A DNA stretch of 64,000 nt, from positions 434,001 to 498,000 of the forward strand of contig NZ_QOVF01000002.1 in assembly GCF_008365385.1 (NCBI RefSeq). The letters are read 5' to 3'. Shown one piece after another: positions 8,796-15,275 of this stretch (its first letter is position 1; every line of letters starts with the position of its first letter). The stretch comes from Halopseudomonas laoshanensis (GTDB lineage: Bacteria; Pseudomonadota; Gammaproteobacteria; Pseudomonadales; Pseudomonadaceae). The position numbers and the translations under genes were made by a program. The notes below the pieces were generated by a model. It saw nothing but the letters and a program-made list of their open reading frames with translations. It made no database searches and was not told where the DNA came from.

Positions 8796-10466
8796 TCAGT
8801 TTTGCTTACTTTCAGCCGGTAGCGGTTCTGCAACAGATGTGTTGGGCGAGCTATTGGCGGCGGCAAGCTTTACCCCCGCCGATTTGCTCGCGGCCGGTCT
8901 GGTTTTGACCCGCTTCTTGGGCTTACTGGTGGTTTTGGCGACAGTCGCGTTGCTCTGAGTCTTTGCGGCGGCTTTGCTTGGCTGCCTGGCGTTGGGCTTG
9001 CCAGAGTCGATCGTGCGCTCCTGCGCAGTACTGGTTTGGGCAGACTCCAGCGCTGCTACGCAGGCTAAATACTCCTTCGTCGACGCCTCCATGCAGGCGA
9101 TGTAGAAATCCATATCCGGTACCACCTTGCGGTCAGCCACCACGCCCAGGTTCAGGCGATCATATATGCCGGTGATCCCGTGACTGATGGCCATGCCATC
9201 GCATACCGGAACCAGGGGGAAAACTTCGCGGATGGCCGCTCCGGCAAAATAGCGGGTATGCATGCCGGGGATACCGGGCACGTTGGTAATCACCGTATTG
9301 ATCAGCGGCAAGGTGCCGGCCATATGCGTGCGGTTCTGGAACCAGGCACCCAGAGCGCGGATGGCGGGTGGCACCATGTCGCCCGCCGCGTTGGTCAGGT
9401 CACAGAGCACTTCGCGGGCCAAAGGGATGCCTCGATGGGTGCGTCCTTGGATCGCGGCCAGACGTTTGGTCGGATCCTCGATATTGGTACCGATGGCAAT
9501 ATACATCGCCGATATCAGGTTACCGGTTTCAGAGCGGGCGTACTCTGGACGTATGGAAACCGGGCACATGGAGATCAGGGACTGATCAACCGGCAGTTGT
9601 TTATGTTCGGCCAGATACCGCCGCATACCACCGGCGATGACCGCCAGAATCACATCATTAAGACTGGCACCGGGGTGCAGTTGACGCATCCGCTTGAGGT
9701 CAGGGATTTGCCACGAGTGCCCGCCATAGGAACGGTGCGGTGTAACCGTGACGTTGAAGATCGTCCGCGGTACCCGTCGCTGCTCCGGCAAACCGTCTTG
9801 CCGCAAACGACGCGCCAACTCCAGGCTCTTGCGACCGAACAGCAGGCCAGCTCGCATACTGCGCACAGACTGCCCCAACATTCGCGGCGCCGTGCGAGCC
9901 CACATTTCCAGACGCGTGGGCGCACGTTCGGCGACCTCGACTCTGTCACGCCGACCGTATTCGTGTTCCGCGGTTTCTTCCATCATCGCCGTGCTGAGTT
10001 CGAGGCTGGACTTGCCATCCACATAGGCGTGATGAAACCGAATCAGCACAGCAAAACTGTTGGGCGGCACGCCTTCCACATTGTTGACGCCCTCGATGAT
10101 GTAGATCTCCCAGGGCGCCCGTTCCATATCGACGCTGCGCGACATCGTCCGCGCGGTAAAAATGCACAACTGACGCCAATCCCCAGGCTGGGGCAAGCCG
10201 ACATGCCGAACGTGATATTCCAGATCAAAATTCTCGTCTTCCAGCCAGTAGGGATCGTCCAACTGAAAAGGTGCCTGCTCCAACCGCCTCCGGAAATACG
10301 AGGTCGTATTCAACCTGTCCGATACGTACTGCAGAATATCCTTGTGCCGCACAATGCCGTCTGGCGCGGTTGTCTGATCACATAACCACAGGCTACCGAT
10401 CATCATCGGCTGATTGGGACCCTCAAAATAGAAGAAGTGCGAATCCATGGGTGTCAGTTGCTTCAT
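8796..10466 (-). CDS. Wax ester synthase / acyl-CoA:diacylglycerol acyltransferase (WS/DGAT)
   Basis: Esterifies acyl-CoA to fatty alcohols or diacylglycerol, giving wax esters or triacylglycerol as storage lipid. The N-terminus MKQLTPMDSHFFYFEG is typical. The catalytic motif HHAYVDG (HHxxxDG) is at residues 145-151, and NDVILAVIAGGMRRYL and ITNVPGIPG are conserved downstream. Known enzymes have about 455-475 residues. This one has 556, the excess being an Ala/Lys-rich, apparently disordered C-terminal tail from about residue 470 (for example KPKKRVKTRPAASKS). The ATG at 10466 follows a GAGGAAG ribosome site. An ANR/FNR-type promoter lies upstream (10528-10569). Confidence 0.9.
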   Translation of the reverse strand: MKQLTPMDSHFFYFEGPNQPMMIGSLWLCDQTTAPDGIVRHKDILQYVSDRLNTTSYFRRRLEQAPFQLDDPYWLEDENFDLEYHVRHVGLPQPGDWRQLCIFTARTMSRSVDMERAPWEIYIIEGVNNVEGVPPNSFAVLIRFHHAYVDGKSSLELSTAMMEETAEHEYGRRDRVEVAERAPTRLEMWARTAPRMLGQSVRSMRAGLLFGRKSLELARRLRQDGLPEQRRVPRTIFNVTVTPHRSYGGHSWQIPDLKRMRQLHPGASLNDVILAVIAGGMRRYLAEHKQLPVDQSLISMCPVSIRPEYARSETGNLISAMYIAIGTNIEDPTKRLAAIQGRTHRGIPLAREVLCDLTNAAGDMVPPAIRALGAWFQNRTHMAGTLPLINTVITNVPGIPGMHTRYFAGAAIREVFPLVPVCDGMAISHGITGIYDRLNLGVVADRKVVPDMDFYIACMEASTKEYLACVAALESAQTSTAQERTIDSGKPNARQPSKAAAKTQSNATVAKTTSKPKKRVKTRPAASKSAGVKLAAANSSPNTSVAEPLPAESKQN

Positions 10467-10527
10467 TACAGTCTTCCTCGGTGCCAGAGCAATTCAGGTG
10501 GGTGTATTGAAATCATGAACACTTCGG

Positions 10528-10569
10528 ATAATTGACTCTTCTGCGGAATGACGCATTGATCTCCATCAA
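10528..10569 (-). promoter_or_regulatory. ANR/FNR/Dnr operator and class II promoter for WS/DGAT
   Basis: A perfect TTGAT-N4-ATCAA dyad (10556-10569) is followed, 22 nt downstream on the minus strand, by AATTAT (10528-10533) as a -10 element. That spacing places the dyad at about -41.5, the class II arrangement of FNR-family activators. The predicted start is near 10521, giving a leader of about 55 nt before the WS/DGAT ATG. The site is read directly; control by ANR or a paralogue is inferred. Confidence 0.7.
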
Positions 10570-10834
10570 GCACAGAGATCAATATTTTCGGTCATTTCCA
10601 GATTTTATCAGCCATAACGACAACCCGATCATGAGACATTAATTAATAATGCAATTATATGACCATACAGTCACGAGAAGGAAAAAAGAACCCTGCACTG
10701 TTAGCTCAAACGTCATCGACGATTGATGGGAAAGCTCTGGAATGAGGATCAGAAAGGGGGAAAATTAATTGCCAACAAGATATGGCGCACAGCGCAAGCG
10801 CTCAGGACATTAAGCGGGCGCACCCATTTAGGGC
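10570..10834. other. AT-rich spacer upstream of the WS/DGAT promoter, nothing recognised
   Basis: This stretch between the ANR-type promoter and the antiporter terminator has AT-rich runs (for example near 10640-10660). No open frame, ribosome site or repeat could be supported on either strand. Confidence 0.5.
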
Positions 10835-10872
10835 AAAAAAAAGAGCAGCCGGTCAAGCCGCTGCTCTTTTTT
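10835..10872 (-). terminator. Rho-independent terminator of the cation antiporter gene
   Basis: The stem AGAGCAGC (10842-10849) / GCTGCTCT (10860-10867) is flanked by A-runs and T-runs, so it can act in both directions. It lies 15 bp past the stop of the antiporter gene on the minus strand. Confidence 0.85.
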
Positions 10873-10886
10873 GACTTACAACTACC

Positions 10887-11957
10887 TTAGTGACGCGGCG
10901 CGCCCTTCCAAAGAATAACCAGCAAGGTAACCGCGGTGAGTGGCATTACATAGAACAGCATCGCGCTAGGTAGTCCCGGAATGCCGCTGGCGCCGCCATC
11001 CGTCGTCACAACATGAATGTTGTAGACGACGAAGTAGGCCATAAACAGCAACCCTTCCCAGCGGTTTATGCGCATGCCGCTGATGAAGATCGGCAAACAC
11101 GCCAGGGCCACAGCAAACATCACCAGCATGTCAAAGCGCAGCACCGCTTCCGACACTGCGATACCGGCTGGAGCCAGGAAGGACGCGACACCCAGCACCG
11201 CCAACAGGTTAAATATATTGCTGCCCACGACGTTGCCCACAGCGATATCGCGTTGCCCGCGAATACTCGCGATCACAGAGGTCGCCACCTCAGGCAGGGA
11301 GGTACCCGCCGCGACGATAGTCAATGCCACTACTCGCTCGGATACACCCATACTGGTTGCCATCACTACCGCACCGTTGACCAACCAGCGGGCACCCAGT
11401 ACCAGCATCACCAGGCCGCCAGCTACAAACAGCACGTTCATCATCACGGAACCGCTGTGTTCTGCATCCGGCACGCCCAGATCGGCAGCGTCGCTGGGCG
11501 TATTGGCCTTCCGGCTGCTAATGATCAAGAACAAGGTGTAGGCAACAATCAATACAAACAGCAAGATACCGTCAAAACGGCCGAGACTGCCGTCCAGCGA
11601 CAGCAGAATAACCAGCATGCTCGCGCCGATCATCAAGGGCACATCCAGACGGATCAGCTGACGCGATACCACCAGCGGTGCGATCAACGCCGAAAGACCA
11701 AGAATAAACAGCACGTTGAATATATTACTGCCCAGCACGTTACCCAGCGCGATGTCGCCCTGGCCGCCCAAGGCTGCTCCGGTACTGACCGCCAACTCGG
11801 GCGCGCTGGTGCCAAAAGCAACTACGGTAAGACCAATAACCAAAGGGGAAATGCGAAAGCCGGCCGCCAAGCGCGAAGCCCCTTTGACCAACACCTCAGC
11901 ACCTGCAACCAGCAGAACAAGCCCCACTACGAACAGGACAATAACAGTCAAACTCAT
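10887..11957 (-). CDS. Calcium/sodium antiporter (CaCA family, YrbG-like)
   Basis: A 356-residue inner-membrane cation exchanger. The two inverted alpha-repeats characteristic of the CaCA superfamily are visible: VVAFGTSAPELAVS in the first half and IVAAGTSLPEVATS in the second, each with the ion-coordinating Glu. About ten hydrophobic helices are present, with a short polar loop SSRKANTPSDAADLG between the halves. The start at 11957 (MSLTVIVLFVVGL) is chosen over an ATG 48 bp upstream because AAGGAGG lies 10 nt before it. It likely exports Ca2+ in exchange for Na+ or H+; the coupling ion is not determined by the sequence. It is divergent from the DUF2855 gene across 234 bp. Confidence 0.9.
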   Translation of the reverse strand: MSLTVIVLFVVGLVLLVAGAEVLVKGASRLAAGFRISPLVIGLTVVAFGTSAPELAVSTGAALGGQGDIALGNVLGSNIFNVLFILGLSALIAPLVVSRQLIRLDVPLMIGASMLVILLSLDGSLGRFDGILLFVLIVAYTLFLIISSRKANTPSDAADLGVPDAEHSGSVMMNVLFVAGGLVMLVLGARWLVNGAVVMATSMGVSERVVALTIVAAGTSLPEVATSVIASIRGQRDIAVGNVVGSNIFNLLAVLGVASFLAPAGIAVSEAVLRFDMLVMFAVALACLPIFISGMRINRWEGLLFMAYFVVYNIHVVTTDGGASGIPGLPSAMLFYVMPLTAVTLLVILWKGAPRH

Positions 11958-12191
11958 GATTAAACCCCCTCCTTGCGGGGCGGCAGCGCCAGCAGATGCT
12001 GGCACGTCAATCTAGCATGGCTGGGCCGCTCTGGGCCCGGATACAACATATTACGCGACTCGGCATCTCAATCCGGCGGTTATCTCGCCTGGCATTATCA
12101 ATCGGTATTTGGCAGATGGTTTAACGCAGACCCTCTCGTCCCGCTCAGGCAAGCTAGACTGAAAATCCAACCTCGCCGGAGCCTGCCAATC

Positions 12192-13295
12192 ATGACTAAC
12201 GCCAACCCCACTTTTGTGGTCGATCAGGACAACCTGGATCACTGCGCGACGCTCCCCCTGCCCGCAATCACCGCAGACGAGCTGAATGACGGCGAAGTGC
12301 TCCTGGCCGTCGACCACTTTGCTTTTACCGCCAACAACATTACGTACGCCGCGCTGGGCAAACGCTTCAAGTATTGGGCCTTTTTCCCCGCCGAAGCGCC
12401 GTGGGGCCAGATTCCCGTCTGGGGCTTTGCCGATGTAGCTGCGTCACGGCATCCCGAAGTGCCCGTAGGCAAACGCCTGTACGGCTACCTGCCGATGGCG
12501 CGCCAGCTGCGGGTCAAACCTGGCAAAGTCAGTAAAAGCAGTTTCATCGATACCGCCGAACATCGCCAGCACCTGGCATTAGCCTATAACCAGTACCAGT
12601 TCACTGACACCGACCCAGCCTACCAACCCGAGCATGAAGCATTGCAAATGCTGCTGCGGCCGCTGTTGATCACCTCTTTTCTGCTGGACGACTTCCTTGC
12701 GGTGAACAACTTCTTCGAGGCCGAGCAGATCATCCTCACCAGCGCCTCCAGCAAAACCGCGCTGGGTCTGGCCTTTATGCTCCAGCACCAACGTAGCCAG
12801 CGCGGTAAACCACTGACCATCACCGCTCTGACCTCTCCCGGTAACACCGATTTTGTCGAGAGTCTGGGTTACTACGACAAGGTGGTCAGCTATGCCGATA
12901 TCGACAAGCTCGACGCTAGCCAAAGCACCGTATCGGTGGATTTCGCTGGCAATGGTGAAATCCTGGCAAGCCTGCACAAACACTTCGCCGACAACATGCT
13001 GTTCAGTTCCCTGGTCGGTGCCGCGCACTGGGACTCACGCGGCGGCGACAAGAACCTGCCGGGGGCCAAGCCGGAAGTCTTCTTTGCCCCCGGTTACTGG
13101 GAAAAACGCGGTAAGGAAATTGGCAACGCGCAGCTGATGCAGAACTTCGCCACGCTGTGGGCGCCGCTGGTTGCGTCAGTGCAGAAGTGGATGAAGGTGA
13201 CGGAAGTAGAAGGCGGTGATGCCGTGGAAGAGGCCTACAAGCAGACGCTACAGGGCAAGGTGAACCCGGACCAGGGGTTGATTCTAAAAATGTAG
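12192..13295 (+). CDS. DUF2855 family protein
   Basis: A 367-residue protein recognised as DUF2855 by its length and by segments such as DHFAFTANNITYAALG, WAFFPAEAPWGQIPVWGFADV and GNAQLMQNFATLW. The family resembles the medium-chain dehydrogenase/reductase fold but lacks an obvious cofactor motif here; SASSKTALGLAFML may form the Rossmann-type turn. Its enzymatic role is unknown. The start at 12192 is the first ATG after a CGGAG ribosome site; the frame stays open 219 bp further upstream without a plausible start. No signal peptide or membrane segment is seen. It is monocistronic, followed by a perfect hairpin. Confidence 0.82.
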   Translation: MTNANPTFVVDQDNLDHCATLPLPAITADELNDGEVLLAVDHFAFTANNITYAALGKRFKYWAFFPAEAPWGQIPVWGFADVAASRHPEVPVGKRLYGYLPMARQLRVKPGKVSKSSFIDTAEHRQHLALAYNQYQFTDTDPAYQPEHEALQMLLRPLLITSFLLDDFLAVNNFFEAEQIILTSASSKTALGLAFMLQHQRSQRGKPLTITALTSPGNTDFVESLGYYDKVVSYADIDKLDASQSTVSVDFAGNGEILASLHKHFADNMLFSSLVGAAHWDSRGGDKNLPGAKPEVFFAPGYWEKRGKEIGNAQLMQNFATLWAPLVASVQKWMKVTEVEGGDAVEEAYKQTLQGKVNPDQGLILKM

Positions 13296-13312
13296 AAGGC
13301 GCTCAATCTGGC

Positions 13313-13345
13313 GGGTAGATTCTCACAACAGGTGAGAATCTACCC
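13313..13345. terminator. Perfect 14-bp inverted repeat between convergent genes
   Basis: GGGTAGATTCTCAC (13313-13326), loop AACAG, then its exact complement (13332-13345). It sits between the DUF2855 stop and the stop of the lipoprotein gene. There is no T-tract. It may work as a bidirectional terminator or mRNA-end stabiliser, or mark the border of the VgrG cassette. Confidence 0.6.
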
Positions 13346-13383
13346 TAGACCGCAGATGCAAATGTCCCCTTTACACAGCGAGT

Positions 13384-14298
13384 TTACTCGCCAAGCAGTT
13401 TGATCGCCGGATCTCGGTAACTGTCTTCGATCTTTATACCAGCAGCCTCAGCTTCCCTCTCAAGCTTCGCTCGCTGCTGAGCGTACTGCTCCAACAACGC
13501 AGGCATTAATTTGCGCCAATCGCTTTGATCTTCTTCGCTGAAATGTTGAGGCCAATAGGCGAGCTCAGTTTGCAGCTCCATCTTGATCAGGTAAGTCCCT
13601 CGCTCTGCCGGGGCATCCCGCGAGTTGCTCCGCTGCACCGATACATGCAGATAAATTCCGCTTTGATAAAAGAACCAATGGTATGTGCTGCCGGCGCTTA
13701 ACCATTGCTCTAGAGATGCTTCATAGCGGGGGTCAAACCACGGGTGAGCGATGACGCGCATACCCATTACCTCATCCGGCACAACGATCTTGTGAGCATC
13801 AGCGCCAGAAATACGCGCGGCCGGGAATCGATAGAAATGCGTCCAACCACTCCCGAGCAAGGTGTTCAGCAACTGATAAACAAACCCCTTTTGCTCAGAA
13901 TGCAGACTATTGTCAGGAAGACCGCGCACGCTCAGCGTTACCTGCTCAACAAGACGCCCTTGAGTCTCATCAACAACCGCGGAGACACGCCCAACGTCGT
14001 CCAACGCCAATAGTAAGGTGTCGTTCTGGAACACTGTCACCGAAGGCAGGTCCGCCTCAGCAAAGCGCTTCTTGATCTCATACCAGCACAACCCAACGTG
14101 TGCCAGACAGTCTTCCTCAAATGGATGAGGGCTATTATCAAGCAGGTCGTTTATGGGCTGGCCCAAATTTATCTTGACGTTGGTTTTAGCTGTCATCTCT
14201 GTTCCTTCAGCAGCCAGGCTTTGCCCCTCATTGCAGGCACTAAGAGTTAAGGTAAAGAGGAGAATCCAAATAAATCGTTTCACCGAACAGAACCCCAT
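13384..14298 (-). CDS. Lipoprotein downstream of vgrG, candidate immunity protein
   Basis: Up to 304 residues. The N-terminal signal has a lipobox LSAC (Cys 22 from the ATG at 14298) followed by NEGQ, so the mature protein is probably anchored to an envelope membrane facing the periplasm. A GTG at 14283 forms a GTGA overlap with the upstream stop and is an equally good start. I recognise no domain. The mature region is rich in Trp/Tyr strands (LCWYEIKKRF, TYHWFFYQSGIYLHVSVQ) and ends with a charged helix (EQYAQQRAKLEREAEA). Position behind vgrG and an unknown gene, plus the lipid anchor, suggest protection of the periplasm or envelope against the preceding gene product. That is inference. GC content looks lower than in vgrG. 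Confidence 0.6.
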   Translation of the reverse strand: MGFCSVKRFIWILLFTLTLSACNEGQSLAAEGTEMTAKTNVKINLGQPINDLLDNSPHPFEEDCLAHVGLCWYEIKKRFAEADLPSVTVFQNDTLLLALDDVGRVSAVVDETQGRLVEQVTLSVRGLPDNSLHSEQKGFVYQLLNTLLGSGWTHFYRFPAARISGADAHKIVVPDEVMGMRVIAHPWFDPRYEASLEQWLSAGSTYHWFFYQSGIYLHVSVQRSNSRDAPAERGTYLIKMELQTELAYWPQHFSEEDQSDWRKLMPALLEQYAQQRAKLEREAEAAGIKIEDSYRDPAIKLLGE

Positions 14299-15275
14299 GC
14301 AGCTATTGAGGATATTACCTCCTCCATGTATCGCTTTTGCCTTTGCATCAGTAAATGATAGCGCTCGGCAATGGAAGCGATGAAATCCATCCGGTCAGCC
14401 TCTTCGTACAAATTGCCTTCACGCATTTGCACTCGTCGCTCGCCATTGTCGGTATCACATGTAGTCGTAAAGGAAGCGACTCGTTTGGGCACCAGAGGAA
14501 CGCCTTCAATCAATGACTGCATATCCAGTGAACGCTTGAAAGCCCAGTTCTCATAAATCAACGGCTGCAGGATATTGAGCTGTTCATGATTGGCAATAAC
14601 CATCAGCGAACTGAGCTGCAGGACTCGCTTAGATTCCATGTCCGTGGTTACTTCAAACGCTCGAATGTCATTGAATGCCTGAGTAATCTCATTAGTCAGC
14701 CGGAGATTGTTTAGCGTCGACAAAGACTCAGCTGCCCAAGGTAATGCTGTCATGTTGGTATTTACAGGGTCTACCGCATCAGACGCATCTCGCTTCGGCG
14801 AGCAGTAGGCAAACTGCTCTGGAAAGCGCGCATAAAACCAATGCCAAACAAAAATATCCTGGAACAGCCAAAAGTTTCCCTGGCCAAGAGCGTTCTTGCT
14901 GACACTCGCCCCCGGCACTACTGACAAGTGAAACAAAGGGTCTTCGGGAATAAAATCGAGAGCACACTTAACCTGTTTACTGGCAAACGCGGCTAAGCCC
15001 ATCCAGTAAAAGCGACCCTTGTGCTCCGGCATTCCGCCTTCTTCAATTTCCAAATAAAATCGCGCATAGCTGGCAGCAATGCGTGCAGCTCTAGCGCTGA
15101 AATCCGGAATCAAGCGGCGCTTGGTTGACCGTGAGTACCAAGGCGAATGCTCTTCACTCAATCTGCGTATCGCCTCTTGCTGCCCCACAGACCATAACTC
15201 CCTGCACTCCAGCGTTACATCTTGTACAGAGTCGCGGACTCTATTGGTATTAAGTGTAGTGACGGCTTCAGTCAT
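14280..15275 (-). CDS. Unrecognised VgrG-linked protein, candidate T6SS effector
   Basis: A 331-residue protein whose ATG overlaps the vgrG stop (ATGA), so it is translationally coupled. It has no signal peptide or membrane helix, as expected for cargo loaded on a T6SS spike. Noticeable segments are RRLIPDFSARAARIAASYA, GRFYWMGLAAFASKQV, NFWLFQDIFVWHWFYARFP and VIANHEQLNILQPLIYENW, and a helical basic C-terminus (HLLMQRQKRYMEEV). I cannot name the family; a resemblance to DUF2515 is only a guess from memory. No known nuclease, lipase or amidase catalytic motif is evident. The arrangement vgrG - unknown - lipoprotein supports an effector/immunity pair. It could instead be an adaptor or chaperone. 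Confidence 0.6.
   Translation of the reverse strand: MTEAVTTLNTNRVRDSVQDVTLECRELWSVGQQEAIRRLSEEHSPWYSRSTKRRLIPDFSARAARIAASYARFYLEIEEGGMPEHKGRFYWMGLAAFASKQVKCALDFIPEDPLFHLSVVPGASVSKNALGQGNFWLFQDIFVWHWFYARFPEQFAYCSPKRDASDAVDPVNTNMTALPWAAESLSTLNNLRLTNEITQAFNDIRAFEVTTDMESKRVLQLSSLMVIANHEQLNILQPLIYENWAFKRSLDMQSLIEGVPLVPKRVASFTTTCDTDNGERRVQMREGNLYEEADRMDFIASIAERYHLLMQRQKRYMEEVISSIAAWGSVR

Noticed and set aside
9180..10385. 401-codon open frame on the plus strand
   Set aside because: Exactly antisense to the WS/DGAT gene, with His/Gln/Arg-rich translation and no recognisable domain; a shadow frame.
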